A stretch of 64,000 nucleotides of DNA from Bacillota bacterium (GCA_023455425.1 JAEYCM010000005.1:62001-126000); one strand, 5' to 3'; counted from the first letter of the stretch, positions 1 to 8,990 are shown. Notes: generated from the letters alone by a model not told the origin. A program made the numbers and translations.

Positions 1-774
1 ACAATTATCCTGAACATTACCAATACAACAAAGATTGTAGATTCCGTCAAACGCGTTGCCGTAGCCCCCAAGGATCTTGTGGTGGGAAGCACGGTTTATG
101 CCTGGCACAGCACGTTTATGACGAAGTCCTATCCTCCCATCGCGAATGCGGAAGCATTGATTGTAAACGTCCCCAAGGAAGGCGCTCCCGGCCAGTTCTT
201 TGAAGTGGAAAAAGTCACAAAGAATAAGGACGGCAGCATCACCATATTGAACGTGGAGCAGGACCTTTCCTTTACCATCCCCAAGAACACCAAAATCGCT
301 TTGTTCAATGCGGACAAAACCATCCGTCTTTCCAACATCAAGCCCGGTGCCAAGCTGGTTGTCTGGTATGAAGTAGCGGCCCTAAGTTACCCCGCCCAAG
401 CCGGAGGCAGCGAGGTAATTGCCTTTGCGGATGAATATGACGGCTATGTATCCGTCATAAACACAAGTATCCGCGTCAACGGTTCAAGCATCCGCTATCA
501 CGCCGTGCTGGAAAACGGCACGATATGGCTGCCCGCGCAGGAAGTTGCAAAGAAGCTTGGCTTCTCCACCAACTACCAGGCAAAGTCAAAGACCCTGACG
601 CTTAAAAAATCCGGCAAGATTGTTGCCATGATTACCGCAGGCAAAGATACCTTTGTGTATCAGGGGGAAGACCGCAGCACCGCAGCGCCGGCTATCAAAA
701 ACGGAAGGCTGTATGTAGAGATATCGCTGTTTGCGCAGCTTGGCAATTTCAAGCTGGCGCATCCGGTACGCTGA
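1..774 (+). CDS. Copper amine oxidase N-terminal-like (stalk) domain protein, 5' truncated
   Basis: The reading frame is open from base 1 to the TGA at 772-774, so the gene begins before the window and only its last 257 codons are seen. The first in-frame ATG (79) is not a credible start because coding continues upstream. The final ~95 residues (from about VINTSIRVNG) match the Cu_amine_oxidN1 fold: a repeated beta motif with WLPAQEVAKKLGF and LYVEISLFAQLG signatures. This domain is common in secreted or cell-wall proteins of Clostridia and Paenibacillus, often beside sugar-active enzymes. No signal peptide can be seen because the 5' end is missing. The gene converges on the pectin operon and shares a bidirectional terminator with it. 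Domain assignment is fairly secure; function is unknown. Confidence 0.75.
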   Translation, partial: TIILNITNTTKIVDSVKRVAVAPKDLVVGSTVYAWHSTFMTKSYPPIANAEALIVNVPKEGAPGQFFEVEKVTKNKDGSITILNVEQDLSFTIPKNTKIALFNADKTIRLSNIKPGAKLVVWYEVAALSYPAQAGGSEVIAFADEYDGYVSVINTSIRVNGSSIRYHAVLENGTIWLPAQEVAKKLGFSTNYQAKSKTLTLKKSGKIVAMITAGKDTFVYQGEDRSTAAPAIKNGRLYVEISLFAQLGNFKLAHPVR

Positions 775-816
775 CCTTTCGGCCAGGACCAAATCCGGCA
801 ATATTATATGATACAG

Positions 817-848
817 AAAACGGGCAGGCCTAATGGGCCTGCCCGTTT
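817..848. terminator. Bidirectional intrinsic terminator
   Basis: A perfect 10-bp stem (CGGGCAGGCC at 821-830 and its complement at 836-845) with a 5-nt loop is flanked by AAAA on the left and TTTA on the right. It lies between the convergent ends of the gene ending at 774 and the minus-strand operon ending at 866, so it can serve both. Confidence 0.85.
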
Positions 849-865
849 ATTCCGCTAACATCCGA

Positions 866-1993
866 TCAATCAGCCTGCAGTTCCACATAGCACATCAAAA
901 ACGGCGCCGCACCCTTTGCGTCGTTTTCCACGACGGGTTCGGAGACGTAATATCCGTATGTGCCGTCCCTCTTTGGGTTGTTTTCCGGGCCCAGCCCGGC
1001 GGAAAGGCAGATGCCGCCCAAATTGAGCATGCCGTCCTTTTCAGAAAGATACTTTCTGCAAATGCCATCGAATATCCGAGCGCCCGTGGCGCGGTATTGC
1101 AAGGGCAATACCCCGAGCCTCGCGCCCTTTAGCATGGCGTAAGCAATCATGGAACTGCCGCTTGTTTCCAGATAATTTTCTTCGCGTCCCGCTTGATCCA
1201 CCACCTGATAGAGCATGTTGGTATCTTCATCAATATATGGCGCAATACCGGCAACCAGCTCGCTTAAAATCCCGCCAAGCCGCGCCCGTTCTTCCCCGGC
1301 GCTTTGCGGCAAATACGCAATCACATCAACAAGCGCCACCGCAAACCAGCCGATGGCCCGAAGCCAGAAGCTTTGTGAAAGCCCTTTTTCATTGGCCCAG
1401 AACATCCGTTTTGCGCTGTCGTACCCGTGGTAGTAGAGCTTCTTTTCTTCATCAAACATATACTTACGGACATTTTGGAACTGGCTGACGATATCGGTAT
1501 AGTCGGGTTTCTCCTGAAATTCCGTTTCATACCGCGCAGCAAATACCTGCGCCATATACAATCCGTCCAGCCAGACCTGATGCGGATAAATCAATTTATG
1601 CCAGAAGTTCCCTTCCTTGGTGCGCGGCTGCTCCGTTAACTGCCGGTGCAGCAGTGCAATGGCGCGCCGGTACTTTTCCTTGCCGGTCGCCCTGTATAAA
1701 TCGAACAGCACGCGTCCTTCACAGATGTTGTCAAGGTTGTACGTTTCAAGCGCATACCCGAGCAGACTGCCGTCTTCAGAGACATAATAGTCGATAAACC
1801 GCTCCACAAAACCGAAGAGCCGCTCCTTCCCCGTCTGCTCATACAGGCGGAGGAGGCTCGTCATCATGCATCCGTCGATATAGTTCCAATGCGGCGCGCT
1901 GCCCCGGCGGATCTGTTCCATGTTCCAAAGCGGGGCCTGCGGCGTCGATTGCGCCAATATACGGTCAATATAGCGCGCAACAATATCCTGCAT
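866..1993 (-). CDS. GH105 unsaturated rhamnogalacturonyl/galacturonyl hydrolase (YteR type)
   Basis: A 375-residue protein that should remove the 4,5-unsaturated uronic acid left at the non-reducing end of pectin oligomers by lyases. The alpha6/alpha6-barrel signatures WNYIDGCMM (36-44), NLDN (86-89) and HQVWLDGLYMAQ (138-149) are present. Asp88 and Asp143 fall at exactly the numbers of the key acidic residues in Bacillus YteR. No signal peptide is visible, so the enzyme is cytoplasmic and acts on imported oligomers. The start ATG follows GAGGAGTAAGC, in which the TAA is the stop of the upstream polygalacturonase gene, so the two are translationally coupled. It is the last gene of the ABC/pectin operon. 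Confidence 0.93.
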   Translation of the reverse strand: MQDIVARYIDRILAQSTPQAPLWNMEQIRRGSAPHWNYIDGCMMTSLLRLYEQTGKERLFGFVERFIDYYVSEDGSLLGYALETYNLDNICEGRVLFDLYRATGKEKYRRAIALLHRQLTEQPRTKEGNFWHKLIYPHQVWLDGLYMAQVFAARYETEFQEKPDYTDIVSQFQNVRKYMFDEEKKLYYHGYDSAKRMFWANEKGLSQSFWLRAIGWFAVALVDVIAYLPQSAGEERARLGGILSELVAGIAPYIDEDTNMLYQVVDQAGREENYLETSGSSMIAYAMLKGARLGVLPLQYRATGARIFDGICRKYLSEKDGMLNLGGICLSAGLGPENNPKRDGTYGYYVSEPVVENDAKGAAPFLMCYVELQAD

Positions 1994-1995
1994 GC

Positions 1996-3543
1996 TTACT
2001 CCTCTATGCGCTCTTCCACGTTTTCTGCAATGACTGCCGGGCCTTCCACTCCCATGATCGAAACGTTCTTGAGCGCCATGCGCCGGATATTGTTATAATA
2101 TAGGCCGGTTTTATGATGCGCTTCAATATGGCTCATCATGGCGGGGTACCCCCATCCCGCATCTTCTTTGAAGGAGAAGGAGACGTTTTCGATCGTTACT
2201 TCCTCAATGGGCTGTTCGGGCAGGCCGTAAAAGAAACCCGCGGCATATTCGCAATCCACACACACAATGTCTTTAAAGTGGAATTTGCCCAAGCGGGGCG
2301 TGCGCTCGTCCACAGGCAACTTTTCCTTGGTCCATACGTATTCCGTCTTGCCGTCCTTATCGCAAGAATAGAACATGTTGATCACCAAAGGGGTCAAAAC
2401 ATGCTCCATCTTGATGGTATGGAACGTGATGCCGTCGATCACGGCGTCCTTCCCCCGCCCACGCCGGGTTTTGATGCGCAATCCCCGGTCGGTATCGCGA
2501 AAATAGCATTGGCTTGCAAATACATCCTGCACGCCGCCCGCCATTTCGCTGCCCATCACCACCGCGCCATGCGCGAATTCCATCAAACAGTTGCGTATGG
2601 TGTGATTTTTCGCGGGCGTTTTGTACGTTGCGCCCATGTAGAGCTTGCCGGATTTGATGGCGATAGCGTCGTCTCCCACGGAAAACCGCGCGCCGATGAT
2701 TTCCACGCCGTCGCAGGATTCCGGGTCGCACCCGTCGGTATTGGGCGAGTCCTTTGGGGCGATCACCGCAATATCATAGAACCCGATGTTTCGGGAAAAG
2801 AAGGGGTGCAAATTCCAGGCCGCGGAGTTTTGGCCTGTGACGCCGTGCAGCACCACATCCTCACAGCCGTTCAAGAACACCAGCCGGGGCCGGCCTTCCT
2901 TTCTTGCCTTGGGTTCATGCCACCAGACGCTATTCTGCGCGTTCCCGTCGATGACGCCTTCTCCTATGATGCGGATGTCCCGCGCGTGGTGCGCGGAAAG
3001 GAGCGCCATATGCGAGGCTCTCGGTTCCCCTTCCCAGGTGGCGCACTGTATTTTTTCACCGGTAGATATGCAGTCGATTTCGCCGGGCCAAACGGGATAA
3101 TCCTCCACCCGCGTGCTGCCCAACAGGACCGCGTCTTTTGCAAGCTCCAGCGTCATATGGCTTTTTAAAACAAGCGGCCCCGTCTTGTATACGCCGCGCG
3201 GCACGAATACCCTTCCATTAGCTGGGCAGGCATAAATCGCGCTCTGAAGCGCCCGCGTATCGTCCGCTTCCCCGTCCCCCACCGCGCCAAAAAGCTGCGC
3301 GTTGATGCAGGCGCTCTCTTCTTTGGTTTGAATCGTAAGCGTAAACGCATCAAGCGTTGTGCCCACCGTATACTCCGTATTGGGCTTTAGATGGAACAGC
3401 GAAAATACATTGGCGTCATGGAGCGGTTCAAGTACCGATCCATTCAGCACCACGCGGTACGGCGTTTCACAATAATAGGGAAGCATATTGTTTAATTCGA
3501 AGCAGGCCGAAGTGGCGGAAAGAAACAAACGATGGAATGTCAT
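1996..3543 (-). CDS. GH28 polygalacturonase (exo-type, cytoplasmic)
   Basis: A 515-residue right-handed beta-helix hydrolase that cleaves alpha-1,4 galacturonide bonds. The GH28 motifs are in order: NTDG (268-271), GDDAIAIKSG (290-299), the AHG histidine (about 325) and RGLRIKT. The N-terminal ~80 residues form an FN3-like beta domain, as in exo-polygalacturonases of gut and thermophilic bacteria. There is no signal peptide, which fits intracellular degradation of oligogalacturonides brought in by the linked ABC importer. The start overlaps the stop of the upstream membrane-protein gene as ATGA, with AGAGGAG before it. Exo- rather than endo-action is inferred from the length and N-terminal domain, not demonstrated. 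Confidence 0.92.
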   Translation of the reverse strand: MTFHRLFLSATSACFELNNMLPYYCETPYRVVLNGSVLEPLHDANVFSLFHLKPNTEYTVGTTLDAFTLTIQTKEESACINAQLFGAVGDGEADDTRALQSAIYACPANGRVFVPRGVYKTGPLVLKSHMTLELAKDAVLLGSTRVEDYPVWPGEIDCISTGEKIQCATWEGEPRASHMALLSAHHARDIRIIGEGVIDGNAQNSVWWHEPKARKEGRPRLVFLNGCEDVVLHGVTGQNSAAWNLHPFFSRNIGFYDIAVIAPKDSPNTDGCDPESCDGVEIIGARFSVGDDAIAIKSGKLYMGATYKTPAKNHTIRNCLMEFAHGAVVMGSEMAGGVQDVFASQCYFRDTDRGLRIKTRRGRGKDAVIDGITFHTIKMEHVLTPLVINMFYSCDKDGKTEYVWTKEKLPVDERTPRLGKFHFKDIVCVDCEYAAGFFYGLPEQPIEEVTIENVSFSFKEDAGWGYPAMMSHIEAHHKTGLYYNNIRRMALKNVSIMGVEGPAVIAENVEERIEE

Positions 3544-4067
3544 GCTTGGCTCCTCTTTTTGTTGATCCGTGCTTTGATAAGATTTTTCAGTGTCACAAGC
3601 AGCGCGTCATAGGCTGCAAACATCACGCCGTACAGAATGGGCTCCGCGCCAAGCACGATCGTATTTCCGGGCAAATCGCCCAGCCGGACCGCAATCAGAT
3701 TGACGGCATGGTAGGTATACGCAATCAGAAACGACAGCAGGACGCCGTAGAGGATATTCACCCAGAAGAAGTAAAACTTCTTGCTGTAAAACATCATGTG
3801 CGTTTGGTAGGCGTCCCCGCCGTTATCCATGTAGATTAAGATTCGGTTGACCATCAGGTCCGTCACGGCGCCAAGCACAAGCCCCAGGGCAAGCGTCAGA
3901 TCCAGTTGGTCCAGGGAACTCAAAAACAGTCCCCAGCCTACAAAAAAGTAGACCGCCCCCGCAAACCACGCTTTTAATAAAAGCGCTTTTGCGGCGACCG
4001 GCCACTTCTTGCTTTTTTTCGCGGCCTGTTCCTTTCCCGAAGGCGCGCTAGTCTTCCAGGAGCTCAT
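3540..4067 (-). CDS. Small membrane protein of the pectin ABC operon (D)
   Basis: A 175-residue polytopic protein with about four hydrophobic segments (KAWFAGAVYFFVGWGLFL, LALGLVLGAVTDLMV, FFWVNILYGVLLSFLI, and a C-terminal one near TIVLGAEPILYGVMF), and Lys/Arg-rich termini that favour cytoplasmic ends. I chose the ATG at 4067 rather than the longer frame (4178) because GAGGAGG sits just upstream and only 20 bp then overlap the preceding gene. The frame between 4067 and 4178 would be a second reading of that gene's acidic tail. I do not recognise the family. Its position between an importer ATPase and two pectin hydrolases suggests a role in uptake or membrane organisation. It is not DUF624 (YesL-like) by eye. 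Confidence 0.75.
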   Translation of the reverse strand: MSSWKTSAPSGKEQAAKKSKKWPVAAKALLLKAWFAGAVYFFVGWGLFLSSLDQLDLTLALGLVLGAVTDLMVNRILIYMDNGGDAYQTHMMFYSKKFYFFWVNILYGVLLSFLIAYTYHAVNLIAVRLGDLPGNTIVLGAEPILYGVMFAAYDALLVTLKNLIKARINKKRSQA

Positions 4068-4602
4068 TTTCCTCCTCTTCTTCCACCAGGCTTTCCGCCT
4101 GCAGGTCGTCAAATTCCTCATCCTCCATGGACGTATCGATCTTGCTAAGAAGCTTTCTGTATGCCGGAAGCAAGGCAATGCTTAGCGTGGTCAGTCCCAG
4201 CGCGCCAAGATGGATCATGGTCCAGTTCATGCTGTCGGCGATATCCTGCGTGATGGGCACCGGGTTGTCACGCACCATCGTTTCATGGAACATGATATTG
4301 AGATATACGATATCGAGGATAATCTGCACTGCCAACAGCAAGAACACAACGCCGATCATCAGATGAAAGCGCTTGGTTCCCCTCGCATAGGCGTTTGTGA
4401 AGGAGAAGATAACGAGCATGGAAGCGAGCGTGATGATGAACACATAGAGCGCGATGATGCGCGAGCTCACGTACATGGCGGCGTTGGAGTGCGCCGTCAG
4501 ATGGAACGTATATATCATGCAGCTGACGACAAGCAGCACGAGCGGTATCGTCTGCGGCCTTCTTTTCAGGTTTACTAGGCGTTTGCGAAAAAAATCATTC
4601 AT
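4048..4602 (-). CDS. Small membrane protein of the pectin ABC operon (C)
   Basis: A 184-residue protein with four predicted transmembrane helices (near residues 20-40, 48-70, 82-105 and 130-148) and a strongly acidic C-terminal tail (EDEEFDDLQ through EEEEENELLED). The tail is probably cytoplasmic. AGGTAGGGA precedes the ATG at 4602. The gene starts 9 bp after the ATPase stop and overlaps gene D by 20 bp, so it is co-transcribed and likely coupled. The family is not recognised. Its size and layout resemble the gene at 6124-6687 on the other side of the ATPase, which suggests two A/B-like pairs around one ATPase, though sequence similarity by eye is weak. Confidence 0.75.
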   Translation of the reverse strand: MNDFFRKRLVNLKRRPQTIPLVLLVVSCMIYTFHLTAHSNAAMYVSSRIIALYVFIITLASMLVIFSFTNAYARGTKRFHLMIGVVFLLLAVQIILDIVYLNIMFHETMVRDNPVPITQDIADSMNWTMIHLGALGLTTLSIALLPAYRKLLSKIDTSMEDEEFDDLQAESLVEEEEENELLED

Positions 4603-4611
4603 GGCGCGTCC

Positions 4612-5679
4612 CTACCTTATAGCAATGCCTGTTTCTTTATCAAAGAAATGCATCTTTTCCCTGTCAAACCGGACGCCGATTGTCTGCCCCGGCCTGTATG
4701 TGCTCCACGCTCGGAATTTGCACACGATACGCTTGCAGCCGATCATGCCGCGCACCAGCGTATGCTGGCCCAGATTTTCATTGAGATCCACACTTAGCTC
4801 CAGTTCATCCCCCAGCGCGATATCTTCCGGCCGCACGCCCAGCACAACGGGTTTGCCCACGTAGCCATGCAGCATTCGCCGCTCTTCCTCGGTCAGCGCC
4901 AATGTCAGATACTTGTTTTTCAGCGTGCCGTCGGGATAGACGCGCACGTTTAAAAAGTTCATGGGAGGCAAGCCGATAAAGCCCGCCACAAACACATTGG
5001 CCGGATGATCGTAGAGTTCAATGGGCTTCCCGATCTGCTGGATGCGCCCTTCGTTCATAATGACAATGCGATCCGCCAATGTGAGCGCCTCGATCTGATC
5101 GTGCGTCACATAGACGATGGTTGCCCCCAGACGGTTGTGCAGCAGTTTCAGTTCCCGGCGCATGGAGCCGCGCAGTTTGGCGTCAAGGTTTGAAAGCGGC
5201 TCGTCAAACAGGAACACCTTGGGATGGCGCACGATGGCGCGGCCCACGGCTACGCGCTGGCGCTGCCCGCCCGAAAGCTGCCTGGGCTTTTTGTTGAGCT
5301 GATCCGTCAAATCAAGGATATTTGCCGCATCCATAACCTTCTCGTGTATGATATCGGGATTTTCGTTTCGAAGCATCAGGCTGAACGCCATGTTTTCGTA
5401 TACCGTCATATGCGCGTAAAGCGCGTAATTCTGGAACACCATGGCGATGTCCCGGTCCTTGGCCGCGGCGTTTGTAACATCGATATCGTCGATCATCAGC
5501 CGGCCTTCCGTGATTTCCTCCAGCCCCGCCAGCATGCGCAGCGTGGTGGATTTTCCGCAACCGGACGGGCCTACCAGCACAATAAACTCGCCGTCCTGTA
5601 TGCTAAGGCTGAAATCCGTCACGGCCTGCACGCCATTCTCGTATATTTTGTTTAGGCCTTGTAGCTTCAAGCCCGCCAT
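4612..5679 (-). CDS. Carbohydrate ABC importer ATP-binding protein (MsmX/UgpC/MalK type)
   Basis: A 355-residue ATPase that powers sugar import. It shows Walker A (GPSGCGKST), Q-loop (VFQNYALYAHM), signature LSGGQRQRVAVGRAI, Walker B (VFLFDEPLSNLDAKLR) and the H-loop (YVTHDQIEAL). A TOBE/OB-fold regulatory C-terminus with VLGVRPEDI is typical of the MalK subgroup. The start at 5679 (MAGLKLQGLNKIYENG) is preferred to the longer frame because AAGGAG lies at the right distance and the upstream gene ends at 5681. It probably serves the LplB/LplC-like permeases of the same operon. A second, similar ATPase lies at 12463-13569. Confidence 0.93.
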   Translation of the reverse strand: MAGLKLQGLNKIYENGVQAVTDFSLSIQDGEFIVLVGPSGCGKSTTLRMLAGLEEITEGRLMIDDIDVTNAAAKDRDIAMVFQNYALYAHMTVYENMAFSLMLRNENPDIIHEKVMDAANILDLTDQLNKKPRQLSGGQRQRVAVGRAIVRHPKVFLFDEPLSNLDAKLRGSMRRELKLLHNRLGATIVYVTHDQIEALTLADRIVIMNEGRIQQIGKPIELYDHPANVFVAGFIGLPPMNFLNVRVYPDGTLKNKYLTLALTEEERRMLHGYVGKPVVLGVRPEDIALGDELELSVDLNENLGQHTLVRGMIGCKRIVCKFRAWSTYRPGQTIGVRFDREKMHFFDKETGIAIR

Positions 5680-5680
5680 A

Positions 5681-6127
5681 TCAGTGTTCTCCTTGCGGCG
5701 TATTGAGCGTTTGCAGGTGTTTGAGGAGCATGGTCGAATGAATATAAGAAACAACGCCCGCCGCGATCAGCGCAACGCCCGAAGCGGCCAAAGCCGCCGC
5801 CAGAAACGTGTGTTCCCCGGCGGTCAACTGCTCCAGCTTCAAAAAATGCGCGGGCAGAAGAAGAATACGGATAAACTGGACAACGCCCAGCGCACAGATC
5901 ACATACGACCAGTTCCTGACGTACGCTTTTGCTTTTTCACTTCCCAGAAACACGATCATCATGAATATGATGTTGTACAGAATATCAAGCCCCGTCGTCG
6001 CGTCGGATACCGGCACGGGGTTACGATACATGGCCACAAAATACGCGACGTTACACACAAGGCCCAGCATGCAGAGCGCGTAGGGCGGCGTATCCTTGCT
6101 GTAGCGCATCCGTTCCACATGTTTCAT
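5681..6127 (-). CDS. Small membrane protein of the pectin ABC operon (B)
   Basis: A 148-residue protein with about four hydrophobic helices (PYALCMLGLVCNVAYFVAMY, ILYNIIFMMIVFLG, WSYVICALGVVQFIRILLL, LAAALAASGVALIAAGVVSYI) and a basic N-terminus. The ATG at 6127 overlaps the TGA of the preceding gene as ATGA, with GGGAGG upstream. The longer frame to 6235 would run antiparallel to nothing and lacks a ribosome site. It ends one base before the ATPase start. The family is not recognised. Tight coupling to the next membrane gene and the ATPase implies a shared function. Confidence 0.75.
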   Translation of the reverse strand: MKHVERMRYSKDTPPYALCMLGLVCNVAYFVAMYRNPVPVSDATTGLDILYNIIFMMIVFLGSEKAKAYVRNWSYVICALGVVQFIRILLLPAHFLKLEQLTAGEHTFLAAALAASGVALIAAGVVSYIHSTMLLKHLQTLNTPQGEH

Positions 6128-6687
6128 CGTTCTGCCTCCCTTCTTTCCTGCCGCATACGCGCCGCCTTCCACCAAAGGTTTAACAGCAGCGCCGCCGCGA
6201 CGAAAAAGAGCAGCCCTGAGAGCACGATACCGCAATCCAGCATGAACGTGGAATGCACAAACCGCATGCGCAGCATTTCGGTGATCTCCCGGATACGTTC
6301 AAAATCAAGCTGAAGGTACAGTTGCTTAATAAACAAAACGTTGACCAGATTGAATATGCCGACATAGACCGCAAACGCCGCAAACAGGCAGGAGGAAATA
6401 TAATTGGAAGCGTAATACAGCCGCCTGCGGTGGGTGAGCGTAGCGAACAGGCCGATGCAAAGGATCATCAGAATAAGCGCCTCGCGCAGCAGCTGCATGT
6501 TGAACGGCTGTACGCCATAGTACAATTCGGCGCCCTCCACATAAAATGTCTTGCTTGAAGAATCCGCGTGGAAGGATAAGCTGTACATATCCGACGCAAA
6601 GCCCAGCGCATACACAAACACAAGGCTTGTGATGATAAGCGCTGTCACAACGGCCGCTTTTTGTAGTTTCATCTGCGCGTTCTGCAT
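6124..6687 (-). CDS. Small membrane protein of the pectin ABC operon (A)
   Basis: A 187-residue protein with an N-terminal helix (AAVVTALIITSLVFVYALGF), a ~45-residue probably external loop, and three more helices (LILMILCIGLFATL, CLFAAFAVYVGIFNLVNVLF, GIVLSGLLFFVAAALLLNL), ending in a basic cytoplasmic tail. AGAGGTG precedes the ATG at 6687. The gene follows the solute-binding protein gene after an 83-bp gap that contains a strong stem-loop. I do not recognise the family. Together with the next gene (ATGA overlap) it forms a two-protein membrane module before the ATPase. Confidence 0.75.
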   Translation of the reverse strand: MQNAQMKLQKAAVVTALIITSLVFVYALGFASDMYSLSFHADSSSKTFYVEGAELYYGVQPFNMQLLREALILMILCIGLFATLTHRRRLYYASNYISSCLFAAFAVYVGIFNLVNVLFIKQLYLQLDFERIREITEMLRMRFVHSTFMLDCGIVLSGLLFFVAAALLLNLWWKAARMRQERREAER

Positions 6688-6710
6688 AAGGCACCTCTAT
6701 TTCTGTGATA

Positions 6711-6741
6711 CGCGCGGGGAAGCCGGTTTCTTCCCCGCGCG
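6711..6741 (-). promoter_or_regulatory. Stem-loop between binding-protein gene and downstream operon genes
   Basis: A perfect 11-bp GC-rich inverted repeat (CGCGCGGGGAA at 6711-6721 and its complement at 6731-6741) with a 9-nt loop, not followed by a T-run on the minus strand. Such hairpins after solute-binding protein genes usually protect the upstream mRNA 3' end or cause partial termination, so that the binding protein is made in excess. Confidence 0.6.
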
Positions 6742-6770
6742 CCGCCAGAACAATCGGGTCTTTTCGCCGT

Positions 6771-8933
6771 TTAGTTGCCGGTCATCCGCTCGTAAGCGCT
6801 CCTGTGCATCATGATAAAGCCTTCGCCGTTGAGGGTCTTGGTCAGGTATTCAATGAGCCCCTCCTTGCTCAAAAGCTTATCCCTGTTGGCGTTCTTGCCT
6901 TCAAAGCCATAGAGCACATAGTCCACGAACATAATGCGGTCGGTGTCGTTGTTGCCGTTGCGGAAGGCCGTTGTGAGATCCGCGCAGTTGTCTTTGATAA
7001 ACTGCTCCTCCGCCTCGGCCAGAGAGAACGTGGAAGGAACGATGATCTGCGTGGGATTTTCCGCATCCGCGGCATTTACCACAAGATGCTTCATGGTGCC
7101 AAGCTCACAGGCCTTCAGGATGATGTCCAATCCCGCCTGGCCTTTCGGGTGAACGGTCTGGTACTCCATGCCCTGCTCTTTGACATAGCCGATGGGGAAT
7201 GTCGCGCCCAGCCACATGCGGTAGTAGTTGGTGTAGTTGCCGTTCGCGAGCGTACTAAGTTCCGTCAGCGCCGCTTCGCTCAGCTTGGGTACAAGCTTGC
7301 CGCCGTACATAATCTCGCCGTCGATCCAGGCTTCGGGGCCATAGGACATCAGGCGGTTGCCCTCAACGGAATACAGGTAGTCAAACAGTTTGAGCGCGCG
7401 TTTAAGTTTTGCATCATCCGAGGCGACGCTTGCGAGGATCGACCATCCGTCGGACTTCACGGAGCGCCAGGAGTCGGTGAACTGGTAGTAGCTGCCGTTA
7501 CCATCCCAATCCGCCACCGGGGGAAGAACGGGCGTAAGGTTGAAGCCGGAGATTTCGCTTTCAAGGGAGTTGTAGACCGTCGTGGTCTGGTTGTAATCGT
7601 AGGTGAGGAAGCCAAGGTTTGCTTTATTGAGGCGCTCGCGGTGATCGCCGCCGGCAAGGCCCGCGGTGGATTCGTTTTTGTCAAAGTCCTGCAGGATCAG
7701 CTTCTCCTTGTAGAGCTGGTTGAGCCGTTCCAGCGCGTCCATATTCTTGGCGTCAAAGCGCGCATCCTGCAGCTCGCCGTTTTGATCAAAGTAGAACCAG
7801 TTGAGGCGGGAGTCAAGACCGCGCACGCCCCAGATTTCCGCCAGGCGGAAGAGGTCCTGCACACGGCCCATCTGGTAGCCGCGGGGGTAGAAGGGAACGG
7901 CGTCATATTCGCTCTGCCCGGTCAAAAGCTCGGTATTGGCGAGCACACAGCGCATGAGCGCCACCAGTTCGTCCGCATCATAGGCCGCATCCTGCCCGCA
8001 GAAGAGGTCCGAACGCTTGGCGAACGCGCCGCCGTAGGTGCTGTCGATATGGTCCTTCAACACCTGCACAAGGCTTGCGCCGTCCATTTTGGGCAGTTCA
8101 TTCTGCGCGGTGATAACGTTCTTGGTATATGCCTTCCTTATGGTCTGCGCGCCGCTGCCGTCGGCCTTCGCTACGGTAAGCTCCACGTTGACGGATTCGG
8201 GCATGTAGGGCTTGTAGAAGGGTTTGACCGTCCTGTCGGTGTTGTAGGTCACGGTATCGTCGTCGAGGAGTTTTTGCGCCCAGTCCGCGCGCAGGATAAA
8301 CATGCGCTCGATATCGTCGTACCCATCGAAATAGGGCGCGTAGTAAATGTGTCCGTCACCCGAGGTAATGGAGGTTTTTACAACGCTGTTGTTGTCCAGA
8401 AACGCCTTGAAGTTGGGCATGATATCGAGATATTCGTCCAGCTTGACGTACGTGTTGTTCAATGTGCCTTCCTGGTTGAGATCGACGGAGTTGCCGACCA
8501 TGATGTCAATGTTTGCGAAATTCTGCGCCTGGAGCGTGTTGAAAGAGGCGCGTACGTCCTTGGCGTCGGTGGGCGTTACATCGTTGATGGTGAAGTTGAG
8601 GCGGCTCTGGAGTTCTTCCCACACGGGCTTGAAGTCGCCTTCGCGGTAGGTCTTGCCGTTGGCAGCGACATACTCGCTCTGCGGTTTGCCGCTGGAACCG
8701 TCCACGGTGTAGCGCATGTAGACGGAGCTGTTGTAGAAAACGGAGAGATTGAGCGTTACGGGCTGGTCTGTCGCCAGAGGATCCGCTTCGGGAGTTGCTG
8801 TGGCTTCAGCTGCAGCGGGCGCCTGCGTAGCTGCCGGGGTAGGCGCGGTGGCTTCCGTATTCACCTTCACGCAGCCTGTTAGGATACCGGCAAGCATGAT
8901 CACCGCCATGAGGATTGCCATGGTGCGTTTCAT
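6771..8933 (-). CDS. Extracellular sugar-binding lipoprotein (LplA-like)
   Basis: A 720-residue ABC solute-binding protein. The start at 8933 (MKRTMAILMAVIMLAG) follows AGGAGGTTGACGAAA. It begins with a lipoprotein signal peptide ending in the lipobox ILTGC at about residue 20, then a Thr/Ala/Pro-rich linker (to ~50), then the large mixed-fold binding domain. The size exceeds the usual 450-550 residues and fits the LplA/YtcQ group that binds pectin-derived oligosaccharides in Bacillus and Paenibacillus. Two permease genes precede it directly. The substrate is inferred from the pectin hydrolases of the operon; it is probably an unsaturated or rhamnogalacturonan oligomer. Confidence 0.92.
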   Translation of the reverse strand: MKRTMAILMAVIMLAGILTGCVKVNTEATAPTPAATQAPAAAEATATPEADPLATDQPVTLNLSVFYNSSVYMRYTVDGSSGKPQSEYVAANGKTYREGDFKPVWEELQSRLNFTINDVTPTDAKDVRASFNTLQAQNFANIDIMVGNSVDLNQEGTLNNTYVKLDEYLDIMPNFKAFLDNNSVVKTSITSGDGHIYYAPYFDGYDDIERMFILRADWAQKLLDDDTVTYNTDRTVKPFYKPYMPESVNVELTVAKADGSGAQTIRKAYTKNVITAQNELPKMDGASLVQVLKDHIDSTYGGAFAKRSDLFCGQDAAYDADELVALMRCVLANTELLTGQSEYDAVPFYPRGYQMGRVQDLFRLAEIWGVRGLDSRLNWFYFDQNGELQDARFDAKNMDALERLNQLYKEKLILQDFDKNESTAGLAGGDHRERLNKANLGFLTYDYNQTTTVYNSLESEISGFNLTPVLPPVADWDGNGSYYQFTDSWRSVKSDGWSILASVASDDAKLKRALKLFDYLYSVEGNRLMSYGPEAWIDGEIMYGGKLVPKLSEAALTELSTLANGNYTNYYRMWLGATFPIGYVKEQGMEYQTVHPKGQAGLDIILKACELGTMKHLVVNAADAENPTQIIVPSTFSLAEAEEQFIKDNCADLTTAFRNGNNDTDRIMFVDYVLYGFEGKNANRDKLLSKEGLIEYLTKTLNGEGFIMMHRSAYERMTGN

Positions 8934-8990
8934 TTTCGTCAACCTCCTATTATTTATTACGGCCCCATAGGCCAATAAAGCTGTCCAGCG

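Noticed and set aside
2113..3168. A 351-codon plus-strand frame inside the GH28 gene
   Set aside because: The minus strand carries all GH28 motifs; the plus-strand product matches nothing.
4068..4178. N-terminal extension of membrane protein D
   Set aside because: This segment is another reading of the acidic tail of gene C; a strong ribosome site sits just before the ATG at 4067.
6705..8882. A 725-codon open frame on the plus strand
   Set aside because: It runs antisense through the solute-binding protein gene. Its translation has no recognisable domain, while the minus strand encodes a clear lipoprotein with ribosome site and lipobox. Long antisense frames are common in GC-rich genes.
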